Source: Sphingomonas hengshuiensis (GTDB taxonomy: Bacteria; Pseudomonadota; Alphaproteobacteria; Sphingomonadales; Sphingomonadaceae). Taken from it: 64,000 nt of DNA. Every line of letters starts with the position of its first letter. Within the stretch, counting starts at the first letter, position 1. Positions 34,471 to 43,933 of the stretch are shown here, piece after piece. A model generated the notes under the pieces. It saw only the letters and a program-made list of their open reading frames with translations. It did not search any database and had not been told where the DNA came from. The stretch lies in assembly GCF_000935025.1 (NCBI RefSeq), contig NZ_CP010836.1, forward strand, positions 992,001 through 1,056,000, written 5' to 3'. The position numbers were made by a program, and so were the translations under genes.

Positions 34471-35236
34471 GCGGCATCCGGCGTTTCGCGCTCGACGGGC
34501 AGGTCGCGGTGGTCACCGGCGGTGGCGGGGGCTGGGCTCGGCAGGCGCGCGGGCGCTGGCCGAGGCGGGGGCGGACGTGGCGTTGATCGCGCGCAACCGC
34601 GCCAGGCTGGAAGAGGCTGCGCGCTCGGTCGAGGAGACGGGACGGCGCGCGCTGATCGTCGAGGCCGATGTCTCGGATGCCCCCGGCCTGGTCGCCGCCG
34701 CGGATCAGGTCGCGGCGGCGTTTGGCCGCGTGGATATCCTGTTCAACAACGCCGGGATCACCAATCCGCAAACCGTGCTCGACGTGGCGCCGGAGGCGTT
34801 CCTGCGCGTCCTCGAAGTCAACGTCGCGGGCGCCTTCCACGTCATTCGCGCCTTCGCGCCGAAGATGATCGAGCGCGGCTATGGCCGGATCATCAACATG
34901 GGATCGATCCTGTCGGGCCGCGGCATGGCGAACCGGGCCGCCTATTGCGCGTCCAAGGCCGGGCTCGCCAATCTGGGCGCCGCCTGCGCGTTCGAATTCG
35001 GCGCCGACGGCATCACCGTCAACACCTTGGGCGCCACCGTGATCGTCACCGATCTCAACCGCGAACTCGTCCGCACCCAGCCGCACCTTTATGAGCGGAT
35101 CGTGCAGCGCACGCCGCTCGGCCGCCTGGGCGAGACCGAGGACCTGATGGGTGCCCTGTTGTTCCTCGCTTCCCCCGCGTCCGGTTTCATCACCGGACAG
35201 ACCCTGTTCGTGGACGGCGGCTACACCGCCGGCTGA
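34467..35236 (+). pseudogene. Short-chain dehydrogenase with frameshift in a G run
   Basis: The GTG start at 34467 gives MSGIRRFALDGQVAVVTGGG, a normal SDR beginning. Within the glycine-rich NAD loop the frame is lost at a run of five G (34527-34531). From there the next frame continues as LGSAGARALAEAGADVALIA to the end, with the usual NNAG, NMGSI, YCASKAG and FVDGGY motifs. One missing G would explain it. Either the gene is broken or the base is a sequencing error; everything downstream is intact, which favours a recent change or an error. Confidence 0.8.
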
Positions 35237-35248
35237 AGAAAGAGAGTC

Positions 35249-36034
35249 ATGACGACCACCTCCCTCAAGACGCTGTTCGATCTCACCGGCCGCACCGCAT
35301 TGATAACCGGCGGCTCGCGCGGGCTGGGCCTGACCATGGCCGAGGCGCTGGGCGAGTTCGGCGCGAAGATCATCGTTACCGCACGCAAACAGGCCGAGCT
35401 GGACGACGCCGTCGCGCATCTCCGGACCCTCGGCATCGAAGCCACCGCCATCGCCGCCGATGTCGGCAAGCAAGAGGAAGCCGCGCGCATCGTCGAGACG
35501 GTGAAGGCGGCGGGTGGCCGCATCGACATCCTGGTCAACAATGCCGGCACCTCCTGGGGCTCCAAGACCGAGGAGATGCCGCTCGACGGCTGGAACAAGC
35601 TGATGGCGGTCAATTTGACCGGCCCGTTCCTGATGGCCCAGGCGATTGCGCGCGAATTCATGATCCCCGCGGGCTGGGGGAAGATCATCAACATCGCCTC
35701 GGTCGAGGGGCTGCTGGGGCACCATCCCCGGATGGTCGGCACGATCGCCTATAACGCCAGCAAGGGCGGACTGATCAACTTCACTCGCGCGCTGGCGGCG
35801 GAATGGGGCGGGCTGGGGATCACCGTCAATGCGCTTGCGCCCGGCTATTTCCCGTCGAAATTGACCGGCTACGTCATCGACAAGCATGGCGACCAGCTCC
35901 GCGACGACACGCCGCGCGGGCAATTGGGCACCGACGATGACCTGAAGGGCGCGGTGCTGCTGCTCGCCTCCGACGCCGGCGCGCATATCACCGGACAGGT
36001 GCTGGCGGTCGACGGCGGCGCGTCGATCATCTGA
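35249..36034 (+). CDS. Short-chain dehydrogenase/reductase
   Basis: Protein of 261 residues, a classical SDR: TGGSRGLGLTMAEALG, NNAGTSWG, NIASVEG, YNASKGGLINFTRALA and a VDGGASII end. It is closest in style to gluconate-5-dehydrogenase-like and 3-oxoacyl reductases. It lies 12 bp downstream of the frameshifted SDR and ends the rightward operon that began at 23964. Likely oxidises a hydroxyacyl intermediate. Confidence 0.88.
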   Translation: MTTTSLKTLFDLTGRTALITGGSRGLGLTMAEALGEFGAKIIVTARKQAELDDAVAHLRTLGIEATAIAADVGKQEEAARIVETVKAAGGRIDILVNNAGTSWGSKTEEMPLDGWNKLMAVNLTGPFLMAQAIAREFMIPAGWGKIINIASVEGLLGHHPRMVGTIAYNASKGGLINFTRALAAEWGGLGITVNALAPGYFPSKLTGYVIDKHGDQLRDDTPRGQLGTDDDLKGAVLLLASDAGAHITGQVLAVDGGASII

Positions 36035-36054
36035 ACTCGTCGGCAGGCCGACCG

Positions 36055-36825
36055 TCAGCCGCCGGCGAGTTGGTCCGTCACCCGCTCGAACCGGGTGCGG
36101 GCAATGTCGGTAAAGCTCGGATGGGTCAGGATCTTTGACAGCCCGGCGGCGGCGCCGGCGAAGGCGATCTCGGCGGCGCGCTGCGGCAGGATCGAATCCG
36201 CCGGGGCAGCGCGATCAGGATCGGTCGCGGCGAAAATGCCGGTGGCGACCGCCCCGGGCATCAGCAAGGATGCGCCGACGGGGGTGCCGGCCAGTTCGGC
36301 CTCCAATGCTTCGACGATCGCCCATAAGGCATATTTGGTCGCGCAATAGGCGGCGAGACCCGGGGCGGTTGCCATTGATGCGGTGGAGCCGGTGACGACG
36401 GCGCGTGCGGGCTCGCCAAGCTCGACCATTGCCGGAACGAAGGCCCGGAGCGTGACCACCGAGCCGATCACGTTGACGTCGAACACGCTGTGCCACTGGT
36501 CGAGCGGCGTTGCCAGCACTGATCCCATGCGCAGCAGCCCGGCATTGGCAAAGAGCAGCGTCACGGGCGCAAGCTGCTGCGCCGCCTCGGCAAAGCCGGC
36601 CATCGCCGATGGGTCGGTCACATCCAGCAGGTGCAGCGCGTGCGGCACGCTCGCGGCGACCAAATCGCCGCGCAGCCGCTCCAGGCCGGCGGCGTCGCGG
36701 TCGCACGCCGCAACCGCCATGCCCTGGCGCGCGGCGTGACGCGCGAGCGCGGCGCCGATGCCAGAGGCTGCGCCTGTGATAACCGCCGTCCGCCCCGCGC
36801 GCACCGGGCTTGCCGCCGCGCTCAC
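36055..36825 (-). CDS. Short-chain dehydrogenase/reductase
   Basis: Protein of 256 residues from a GTG at 36825 that overlaps the LLM stop (GTGA). Motifs: [52 protein letters not shown]. The long C-terminal tail resembles SDRs that act on alcohols beside monooxygenases. It is co-transcribed with the LLM flavoprotein upstream and convergent with the large operon. Confidence 0.86.
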   Translation of the reverse strand: MSAAASPVRAGRTAVITGAASGIGAALARHAARQGMAVAACDRDAAGLERLRGDLVAASVPHALHLLDVTDPSAMAGFAEAAQQLAPVTLLFANAGLLRMGSVLATPLDQWHSVFDVNVIGSVVTLRAFVPAMVELGEPARAVVTGSTASMATAPGLAAYCATKYALWAIVEALEAELAGTPVGASLLMPGAVATGIFAATDPDRAAPADSILPQRAAEIAFAGAAAGLSKILTHPSFTDIARTRFERVTDQLAGG

Positions 36826-37952
36826 CGGAAGTGCGGGATCACATGCGTGCCGATCTTGCGCAGCGTCTCGAGCTGCGCCCATTGCGGCACCGTGCCCATA
36901 TTGGTCATGAACAATATCTCGTCGGCCCCGGCGGCGGCGAGCTGTTCGACATAATCGATGCAGTCGGCGACGGTGCCATAGGCATTCTTGGCACTTAATA
37001 TGCCCGAGCTGGGGCGCCGCCCGCCTTCGTCCGGGCGGAGGTCCATCGTGATCGTCTCGGACGCCAGCTTGGTCGTGATGATGGTGTCGGTGCCTTCCTC
37101 GATCAGGTCCTCGCTCCAGGTCTCCGGGTCGGGGCGTGGCCCGCCGCCGTACCAATAATTGAGCGATTCGTAGAAATAGCGCTGCCCACGGATGCCAATC
37201 CGGCGGGCCTGCTCGACATCGTCGAGCACGATCGTCGGGCACAGCGCGGCGAGATGCTGGATCGGACGATAGCCGACCTGATCGGCAACGTCGCGCGTCG
37301 CCCAGGCGTCGCGATAGATCTTGTTCTTCTTGGCCACTTCCTCAGGGCCACCAAAGCCCAGCACCAACGCACCCAGCCCGCGCTGGCCGGCGCGCGCCAG
37401 CGTATCGAGATTGGTACACGCCATATACATTGGCGGATGCGGATCCTGATAGGGCTTGGGATGGATCGGCCGCAGCGGAACGGTGATGTGCGGGCCGTTA
37501 TGCTCGACCTCGTCGTTCACGAACATCTTGGGGATCAGGTACATCGCCTCGTCGATGATCGGCTGCAACTCCTTCAGGTCATAGCCATAGGCGCCGGCCT
37601 CCTGCTGGCTGCCGCCCTTGCCGACGCCGAAATGGACGCGGCCCTTCGATAATATGTCCAGCGTCGCAACGCGCTCGGCCACTTTGATCGGATGGTTCAT
37701 CGCCGGCATCAGGCAGACGACGCCATGGCCGATTCCGATCCGACTGGTCTTGCCCGCGATATAGGCGAGGAAGGTCTCGGGCGCGCTCATATGGGCATAA
37801 TGAGTCAGCGAAGTGTGCTCGACGCTCCACACAACGTCGAAGCCGAGTTGCTCGGCGAGCAGCGCCTGCTCTACCAGTTCGTCGAATACCTGGCGTTCAC
37901 CACGCGGCGACGCATCGACGATCTGGGCCTCGAAAATCAGGGAAAAACGCAT
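36822..37952 (-). CDS. LLM-class flavin-dependent monooxygenase
   Basis: Protein of 376 residues of the bacterial-luciferase-like family: SLIFEAQIVDAS start, LGFDVVWSVEHTSLTHYAHMSAP, HFGVGKGGSQQEAGAYGYD, PYQDPHPPMYMACTN. Such enzymes use reduced FMN from a separate reductase to oxygenate ketones, alkanes or sulfonates. A gene for an FMN reductase lies divergently 214 bp away, making a two-component system likely. A Baeyer-Villiger-type or hydroxylation step in ring breakdown is possible. Confidence 0.87.
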   Translation of the reverse strand: MRFSLIFEAQIVDASPRGERQVFDELVEQALLAEQLGFDVVWSVEHTSLTHYAHMSAPETFLAYIAGKTSRIGIGHGVVCLMPAMNHPIKVAERVATLDILSKGRVHFGVGKGGSQQEAGAYGYDLKELQPIIDEAMYLIPKMFVNDEVEHNGPHITVPLRPIHPKPYQDPHPPMYMACTNLDTLARAGQRGLGALVLGFGGPEEVAKKNKIYRDAWATRDVADQVGYRPIQHLAALCPTIVLDDVEQARRIGIRGQRYFYESLNYWYGGGPRPDPETWSEDLIEEGTDTIITTKLASETITMDLRPDEGGRRPSSGILSAKNAYGTVADCIDYVEQLAAAGADEILFMTNMGTVPQWAQLETLRKIGTHVIPHFR

Positions 37953-38022
37953 TTTGGAGACTCTCTAGCCGGGGATCGTGTTCGCCACTGACCCTCGACG
38001 TGGGCACCTCCTGTTTCAAATG

Positions 38023-38071
38023 CCGTTTGGCGGCGCGACCGTTTGCCTACCGGCATCGCTGGGGCCGTTTG
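38023..38071. promoter_or_regulatory. Three CCGTTTG direct repeats between LLM and FMN reductase genes
   Basis: CCGTTTG occurs at 38023-38029, 38039-38045 and 38065-38071 inside the 214-bp divergent gap. The spacings (16 and 26 bp) are not equal. They could be binding sites coordinating both genes. Confidence 0.3.
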
Positions 38072-38166
38072 TTGCCTAAATGCGATCGCTGGCATCGGGA
38101 GCGGGCACTCGACCGTCGCGCCTCGCACGACCTAACCCGACGTCACAGATTGGACAGGAGTGGATC

Positions 38167-38748
38167 ATGGGCGAGGCGATCAAGATCGTCGGCATCGGCG
38201 GAACGGCGCGGCTAAATTCGAGCAGCGAGCGCGTGGTGCGCTGCGCGCTTGCCGCCGCAGCGGCGGAAGGGGCCGAGATCGAGTTGTTCGACGGCCCGTT
38301 CCTGGCGAGCCTCCCGCTCTATATCCCCGACCGCGTCGAACGCACCGAAAACGAACGGCGCTTCGTCGAGGCGGTGCGGGGATGCGACGGCGTCATTGTC
38401 GGCTCGCCCGGCTATCACGGCAGCCTGTCCGGTCCGATCAAGAACGTGCTCGACCTGCTCGAAGACCTGGCCCGTGACGAGCGGCCCTATCTTGAGGGGC
38501 GCGCCTTCGGGTCGATCGTCACGGCCTATGGCTGGCAGGCATGTGGCACCACGCTGGTCGCGATGCGATCGATCGCCCATGCTCTGCGCGCCTGGCCGAC
38601 GCCCTTTGGCGCGGCGGTGAACGCATCGGCGCCGCTGTTCGACGAAAAGGGCGATTGCCTGGACCCCAAGACCGCCGAGCAACTCGCCATCGTCGGCCGG
38701 CAGGTGACCGAATTCGCCCAGTGGCGCCGGGCCGGTCTCGCCGCCTGA
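38167..38748 (+). CDS. NAD(P)H-dependent FMN reductase
   Basis: Protein of 193 residues with the flavodoxin-like FMN_red fold: GIGGTARLNSSSER phosphate loop and GSPGYHGSLSGPIKNVLD. It reduces free FMN, most likely for the divergently encoded LLM monooxygenase. ATG at 38167 has AGGAG at good spacing. The thiolase and RibBA-like genes follow on the same strand. Confidence 0.88.
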   Translation: MGEAIKIVGIGGTARLNSSSERVVRCALAAAAAEGAEIELFDGPFLASLPLYIPDRVERTENERRFVEAVRGCDGVIVGSPGYHGSLSGPIKNVLDLLEDLARDERPYLEGRAFGSIVTAYGWQACGTTLVAMRSIAHALRAWPTPFGAAVNASAPLFDEKGDCLDPKTAEQLAIVGRQVTEFAQWRRAGLAA

Positions 38749-38855
38749 TGCTGCCCGGCGACGTGGCTGATCGCCCATCGGCAATAGAGGGCGCGCGGAC
38801 ACGCCGATAGACGATCGCAAACGGCGGCGCTCCCGCCGACAACCAGGAACAACCG

Positions 38856-40058
38856 ATGCGCGAAGCCCTTATCGTTTCCACCGCCCGCACCCCGATCGGC
38901 AAGGCCTATCGCGGTGCCTATAACGATGCCGAGGCGCCCTTGCTCTCCGGCCACGCCGTCGCCGAAGCCGTGCGCCGCGCGGGCATCGACCCGGCGCGGG
39001 TCGAGGACGTCATCATCGGCTGCGCGGCGCAACAGGGGACGCAGGGCTATAATATCGGGCGGCTGACCGCCGCTGCGGCGGGGCTGCCGGCCAGCGTCGC
39101 GGGCATGTCGGTCGATCGGCAATGCGCATCGGGGCTGATGGCGATCGCGACCGCCGCCAGGCAGATCGTCCATGACGGGATGGAGGTCGCTATGGGCGGC
39201 GGCGTCGAATCGATCAGCCTCACCCAGAACGCCCATAAGAACGGCTATCGCGCCCAGTCGCGGGCGGTGACCGCGCACAGTCCGCATATGTATGTCGCGA
39301 TGCTCGAGACCGCCGAGTTGGTCGCCGAGCGCTACGGCGTCAGCCGCGAGGCGCAGGACGCCTATGCGCTGCAGAGTCAGCAGCGCACCGCCGCCGCCTA
39401 TGCCGCCGGCCGCTACGCCGCCGAGCTGGCGCCGCTGACCACCCGGATGCGCGTCACCGACAAGGCCACGGGCGAGACCAGCGAGCGCGAGGTTACGCTG
39501 GACCGCGACGAGGGCTTCCGCGCCGACACCACGATCGAGGGGCTGTCGAGCCTCAAGCCGGTCTGGCCCGGCGGCGATCTGGCCGGGCAGGGGCGCTATG
39601 TCACCGCCGGCAATGCCAGCCAGCTTTCGGACGGCGCCGCCGCCTGTCTGCTCGTCGAGGCCGGCGTCGCCGCGCGCGAAGGGCTGACGCCGCTCGGCGC
39701 CTATCGCGGCATCGCGGTCGTCGGCTGCCCGCCCGAGGAAATGGGCATCGGCCCGATCTACGCGGTACCGCGCCTGCTCGAGCGCCATGGCCTCACCGTC
39801 GATGACATTGGCCTGTGGGAGTTGAACGAAGCCTTTGCCGCGCAGGTGCTGCCGTGCCGCGACCGGCTGGGTATCCCCGACGATCGCCTCAACGTCGATG
39901 GCGGCGCCATCGCGATCGGGCATCCGTTCGGCATGTCGGGCGCGCGGATGGTCGGTCACGCGCTGATCGAGGGCAAAAGGCGCGGGGTGAAGCATGTCGT
40001 CGTCACGATGTGCGTCGGCGGCGGCATGGGCGCCGCCGGCCTGTTCGAGGTGCTGTGA
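38856..40058 (+). CDS. Acetyl-CoA acyltransferase (thiolase), FadA6-like
   Basis: Protein of 400 residues with a full catalytic set: nucleophile Cys in [11 protein letters not shown] (near residue 89), His in [16 protein letters not shown], and the second Cys in [13 protein letters not shown]. It cleaves 3-oxoacyl-CoA with CoA. In actinobacterial steroid clusters a FadA6 thiolase completes the breakdown after IpdAB, a plausible role here. Its stop shares one base with the next start (TGATG at 40056-40060). Confidence 0.88.
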   Translation: MREALIVSTARTPIGKAYRGAYNDAEAPLLSGHAVAEAVRRAGIDPARVEDVIIGCAAQQGTQGYNIGRLTAAAAGLPASVAGMSVDRQCASGLMAIATAARQIVHDGMEVAMGGGVESISLTQNAHKNGYRAQSRAVTAHSPHMYVAMLETAELVAERYGVSREAQDAYALQSQQRTAAAYAAGRYAAELAPLTTRMRVTDKATGETSEREVTLDRDEGFRADTTIEGLSSLKPVWPGGDLAGQGRYVTAGNASQLSDGAAACLLVEAGVAAREGLTPLGAYRGIAVVGCPPEEMGIGPIYAVPRLLERHGLTVDDIGLWELNEAFAAQVLPCRDRLGIPDDRLNVDGGAIAIGHPFGMSGARMVGHALIEGKRRGVKHVVVTMCVGGGMGAAGLFEVL

Positions 40059-41200
40059 TGGCAAGTCTTCCCAAAATCCCACTGCAGCGTGCGTTTCTGT
40101 CCAGCCCTGAGGAGATTATCGACGAGGCGCGCAACGGCCGCATGTTCATCCTGGTCGACGACGAAGACCGGGAGAATGAAGGAGACCTGATCATCCCGGC
40201 GCAGATGGCGACGCCCGACGCGGTCAACTTCATGGCGCGGTTCGGCTGCGGTCTGATCTGCCTGGCATTGTCAAAGGCGCGAGTCGACGAATTGGGCCTC
40301 GCGCCGATGACCCCGAACAACGGCACCCAATTCGGAACCGCGTTCACCGTGTCGATCGAGGCGCGCGACGGCGTGACTACGGGGATCTCGGCCGCGGATC
40401 GGGCGCGGACGATTGCCGTGGCGATCGATTCGGGGAACGGTCCCGAGCATATCGTGACGCCGGGCCATGTATTTCCGCTGATCGCGCGCGAGGGCGGCGT
40501 GCTCGTTCGCGCCGGGCATACCGAGGCGGCGGTCGACGTGTCGCGACTGGCCGGGCTCAATCCATCGGCGGTCATCTGCGAAGTGTTGAACGACGATGGG
40601 ACGATGGCGCGACTGGACGATCTCGTCGCGTTCTCCCAGCTTCACAACCTTAAGATCGGCACGATCCGCGATCTGATCGCCTATCGCCGTCGCTACGACC
40701 ATCTGGTCGAGAAGCGCGCGGAGATGCAATTCCGCAGCCGTTGGGGCGCCGATTGGCGGATCATGAGCTATCGCAACAAGGTCACCGGCAGCGAAGTCGT
40801 CGCGCTGGTAAAGGGGGACATCGATCCTGCCGGGCCGGTGCTGGTGCGCATGCACGTCCATTCGCCGCTCGCCGACTTGTTCGCCGAAGAGGATAGTCGG
40901 TCGGGGATGCTCGACCGCGCGATGATGGCGATCGCCGAGGCGGGCAGCGGTGTCGTCGTGGTCCTCAGCTCGCCGGCGCCGGATCTGGTCGGCTGCGTCA
41001 TCCGCGCGCGGCAGGAAGGGCGCGAGGAGAGCGGTGGACGCATGGTGGCGGTGCGCGAATATGGCATCGGGGCGCAGGTCCTGACCGATCTCGGCATTCA
41101 TCGCATCACGCTGCTGAGCAACAGCAACACCAATTATGTCGGTCTCGACGGCCATGGAATTGAGATCGTCGGCCAGCAGCCCCTGGCGCGCGATAACTAA
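40058..41200 (+). CDS. ribBA: RibBA-type protein: DHBP synthase with degenerate GTP cyclohydrolase II half
   Basis: Protein of 380 residues. The N-terminal half is an intact 3,4-dihydroxy-2-butanone-4-phosphate synthase: VDDEDRENEGDL, TTGISAADRARTI, FPLIAREGGVLVRAGHTEAA. The C-terminal half (from about 210) keeps the fold outline, but the zinc cysteines are gone (VRMHVHSPLADLF; EEDSRSG in place of RCDC) and QEGRGIGL is absent. Only the ribulose-5-phosphate step of riboflavin synthesis is expected. Coupling to the catabolic thiolase suggests flavin supply for the many flavoenzymes nearby. Confidence 0.87.
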   Translation: MASLPKIPLQRAFLSSPEEIIDEARNGRMFILVDDEDRENEGDLIIPAQMATPDAVNFMARFGCGLICLALSKARVDELGLAPMTPNNGTQFGTAFTVSIEARDGVTTGISAADRARTIAVAIDSGNGPEHIVTPGHVFPLIAREGGVLVRAGHTEAAVDVSRLAGLNPSAVICEVLNDDGTMARLDDLVAFSQLHNLKIGTIRDLIAYRRRYDHLVEKRAEMQFRSRWGADWRIMSYRNKVTGSEVVALVKGDIDPAGPVLVRMHVHSPLADLFAEEDSRSGMLDRAMMAIAEAGSGVVVVLSSPAPDLVGCVIRARQEGREESGGRMVAVREYGIGAQVLTDLGIHRITLLSNSNTNYVGLDGHGIEIVGQQPLARDN

Positions 41201-41258
41201 CCTTGCAATCTTAGATATGATATGACGTAATCGCCAAAAGCAAAATCAAGGAGAGGCT

Positions 41259-42995
41259 ATGAGCGACATTCTCATTCAGGGGGGCACCGTTGTCGATGGT
41301 ACCGGCGCCGCTTCCTATCCTGCCGATGTCCGCGTCCGGGACGGCGTGATCGCCGAGATCGCGCCCGGGCTCAGCCCCGCCGCCGGCGAGCGGGTGGTGG
41401 ATGCCGCCGGGTGCATCGTCTCGCCGGGCTTTATCGAGCCGCACACGCATATGGATGCCGTGATGTGGTGGCAGCCCAGCCTCGATCCGCTTCCCGGCTA
41501 CGGGGTCAGCACGGTGGTCATCGGCAATTGCGGCTTCACCGCCGCGCCCGTCCACAAGGACCCGGAGGTGCGGATGGAGATGGTCAAGATCTTCTCCTTC
41601 TTCGAGGAAGTGGCCGAGACGCCGTTCCTCGAAATGCTGCCCTGGGACTGGGAGACCTGGTCAGAATATCGCGCGTCGATGGTGGCCAAGTGCAAGACCT
41701 CGACCAACATCGCGGGCTATGCCGGCCATATCGCGATCCGCCTCGCGGTGATGGGCATGGCCGCATGGGAGCGCGCCGCCACCCCTGACGAAATCCGCAA
41801 GATGTGTGCGTTGCTGGAGGATGCGATCGATGCCGGTGCGCTCGGCATGTCGTCCAACCTGATGGACCATGACAGCAAGGACCGCCCGGTCCCCAGCCTG
41901 GTCGCCGACGACGCCGAATGGTCGGCGCTGATCGGCGTGCTCGCCAGCCGTCCGGGCAGCCAGCTCCAGGTTATCCTGGATACTTTCTTCAAGCTCCGCG
42001 CGCCCGAACAGATGGAGCGTCTGGGCAACCTTTGTCACGATCGGGGCGTCCGCGTCCAGATGGCGGGAGCGGGCGGACTGCTGCGCTTCCAGGATTCGAT
42101 CCGCGAAAAGATGTGGGAAATCACCGCCAGGCAGAAGGCAGAGGGCCTGGATTTCTGGCCGAGCTTCGCGCATGTGCCGCCGACGACGGCGCTGAACTTC
42201 TTCAGCAGCTCGTCTTTCGCCCAGGCCAATGAATATGTCTGGCACGAAGTCGTCCAGGCGCCGACCGAGGCGGAGAAGCTGGCTTTGCTGCGCGATCCCG
42301 ACTTCCGCGCCCGTGCCCGCGATAGCTGGGACAACAAGGCGTTCAAGCAGTCGCTCGTCGCCAATCCGCACATGATGTTGCTGATGGATTCCGAAACCGG
42401 CGTCGGACCGCTCGACCTGAACCTCAAGGAACTGGCCGAGCAGCGCGGCGTGCATCCCTCGGATGCGCTGGCAGACTGGGTGATCGCCAACGGCGTGCAG
42501 TCGATCATCAGCCGCGTGCCGCACCCGATGGCCTATGAACAGACCATCGAGATGCTCAAGGACAGCCAGACCGTCGCCAATATCTCCGACGCGGGCGCGC
42601 ACGGCCAGATGCTGTGCGGCGGTGGCGAAAACATCCTGTTGCTTACTCAGTTCGTCAAGAACAACGATCTCACGCTGGAAGAGGCGATCCACGTCCAGAC
42701 TGGCAAGCAGGCCGAACATTTCAACTTCGGCGATCGCGGGGTGTTGAAGCCCGGCTATCGCGCCGACATCGCCGTGTTCAACCTCGACGAGATCGAACCG
42801 CGCCCGCTGCGGCGCTCGTTCGACGTGCCGGATGGCAAGGGCGGCTTCACCTGGCGCTTCACCCGCGACGCCGCGCCGATGCGGCTGACGCTCGTCAACG
42901 GCGTGCCGACGTTCGACAATGGCGCGTTCACCGGCGAACTGCCCGGCGAGTTCGTCAGTCCGGTGATCACCCGGGCCGAAGCCGTGGCAGCCTGA
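41259..42995 (+). CDS. N-acyl-D-amino-acid-deacylase-like amidohydrolase
   Basis: Protein of 578 residues of the amidohydrolase-3 / D-aminoacylase family: ILIQGGTVVDGTG start, SPGFIEPHTHMDAVMWW with the HxH metal pair, GNCGFTAAP, NISDAGAHGQMLC with the late Asp, and a C-terminal beta-domain. Relatives hydrolyse amides or cyclic C-N and C-O bonds. Homologues occur in sphingomonad catabolic clusters with unassigned roles. It starts 58 bp after the ribBA gene, behind an AT-rich leader, with AAGGAGAGG before the ATG. Confidence 0.85.
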   Translation: MSDILIQGGTVVDGTGAASYPADVRVRDGVIAEIAPGLSPAAGERVVDAAGCIVSPGFIEPHTHMDAVMWWQPSLDPLPGYGVSTVVIGNCGFTAAPVHKDPEVRMEMVKIFSFFEEVAETPFLEMLPWDWETWSEYRASMVAKCKTSTNIAGYAGHIAIRLAVMGMAAWERAATPDEIRKMCALLEDAIDAGALGMSSNLMDHDSKDRPVPSLVADDAEWSALIGVLASRPGSQLQVILDTFFKLRAPEQMERLGNLCHDRGVRVQMAGAGGLLRFQDSIREKMWEITARQKAEGLDFWPSFAHVPPTTALNFFSSSSFAQANEYVWHEVVQAPTEAEKLALLRDPDFRARARDSWDNKAFKQSLVANPHMMLLMDSETGVGPLDLNLKELAEQRGVHPSDALADWVIANGVQSIISRVPHPMAYEQTIEMLKDSQTVANISDAGAHGQMLCGGGENILLLTQFVKNNDLTLEEAIHVQTGKQAEHFNFGDRGVLKPGYRADIAVFNLDEIEPRPLRRSFDVPDGKGGFTWRFTRDAAPMRLTLVNGVPTFDNGAFTGELPGEFVSPVITRAEAVAA

Positions 42996-43006
42996 AGGAA
43001 GATGGT

Positions 43007-43867
43007 ATGAACGAAGACGATCTGCCCTACCTTCAGCGTGGACGCCAGAAGGTCGAGACGACGAGCAGCGTGCTCATCAGCTCCTCCAAATATCTCAACG
43101 ATTATCGCATCCGCGAATGGGTCACGACCCAGTCGCTAAAGCGCAACGGGCGGGATTATCCGCCGACCTATGGCATCCCGATGCTGATCGAGGCAGTGCG
43201 CGAGGTGCAGGATCACGAGCGCATCGAAACGCTGTTCAACGAAGCGCGCAAGGATTGGCCCGCATTCGATAAATGGCTGGACGATCGCTGGCTGGCCCGG
43301 CTCAGCCGCGAGGACATGAAGTCCTGCCCCGAAGGATCGGTCGGCGGCATCTGGTACAAGCAGCTTGTCGGTGCCGGGATGCAGGTCGACATCATCCCCA
43401 CTTTCGAGCCACGATCGAGCTTCGAATATTTCTTCCTGCGCGGCGTGCAGATCCACGACATCATGCATATTTTGAGCGGCGGCGGGTTCGATGCACTGGG
43501 TGAGATCATGCCCGCGTTCCTGAAATACGGGAACTTGTTCCGGTACTTCACGCCGGAACTGGCCGGTCTGCTCAACGTGCAGAACACGCTGCTGACCATC
43601 CCGATGTTCATGCGCGGCCCGCTTCATTATCCTGAGCTGTTCGTGCGGATGTGGGATCTGGCGCATTATGCGATGAAGCTCGGCCAGGATTCGGACGCGC
43701 TGTTCCTGCCGCGCTATGAGGAATGGCTCGATCTGCCGCTGGAGGAGGCGCGCGCGAAGTTCGGCGTGCGCGGCGCGAGGACGATCGACACGTCGCGCGA
43801 ATCCGATTTCTTCGACCAGCGGATCGCCTCGCTGGACCCGCAGCCAGAGGCGGTGGCTGCGGAATAG
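43007..43867 (+). CDS. Coq4-family protein
   Basis: Protein of 286 residues. The central region (FFLRGVQIHDIMHILSGGG, LGEIMPAFLKYGN) carries the Coq4 signature with its HDxxH metal motif. True Coq4 acts in ubiquinone biosynthesis as an oxidative decarboxylase/hydroxylase or scaffold. Placement 11 bp after an amidohydrolase in a catabolic block suggests a specialised paralogue instead. It ends before a bidirectional terminator. Confidence 0.8.
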   Translation: MNEDDLPYLQRGRQKVETTSSVLISSSKYLNDYRIREWVTTQSLKRNGRDYPPTYGIPMLIEAVREVQDHERIETLFNEARKDWPAFDKWLDDRWLARLSREDMKSCPEGSVGGIWYKQLVGAGMQVDIIPTFEPRSSFEYFFLRGVQIHDIMHILSGGGFDALGEIMPAFLKYGNLFRYFTPELAGLLNVQNTLLTIPMFMRGPLHYPELFVRMWDLAHYAMKLGQDSDALFLPRYEEWLDLPLEEARAKFGVRGARTIDTSRESDFFDQRIASLDPQPEAVAAE

Positions 43868-43898
43868 CCATACCCTCGGGCGCACCACCGGGAATGGG

Positions 43899-43927
43899 AA
43901 GGCGAGGGGGTTCGACTCCCTCGCCTT
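43899..43927. terminator. Bidirectional intrinsic terminator
   Basis: AAGGCGAGGG (43899-43908) and CCCTCGCCTT (43918-43927) form a perfect 10-bp stem with a 9-nt loop. It is followed by TTCCTTT on the + strand and preceded by a purine run for the minus strand. It lies between the convergent Coq4-like and DHDPS-like genes. Confidence 0.7.
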
Positions 43928-43933
43928 TTCCTT

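Noticed and set aside
39950..40058. FMN riboswitch before the RibBA-like gene
   Set aside because: The start overlaps the thiolase stop, leaving no leader, and no RFN-element pattern was seen within the thiolase end.
43899..43930. tRNA 3'-end-like sequence (GGTTCGACTCC)
   Set aside because: It resembles a T-arm, but no matching acceptor, D or anticodon arms lie upstream. The perfect 10-bp stem between convergent genes is better explained as a terminator.
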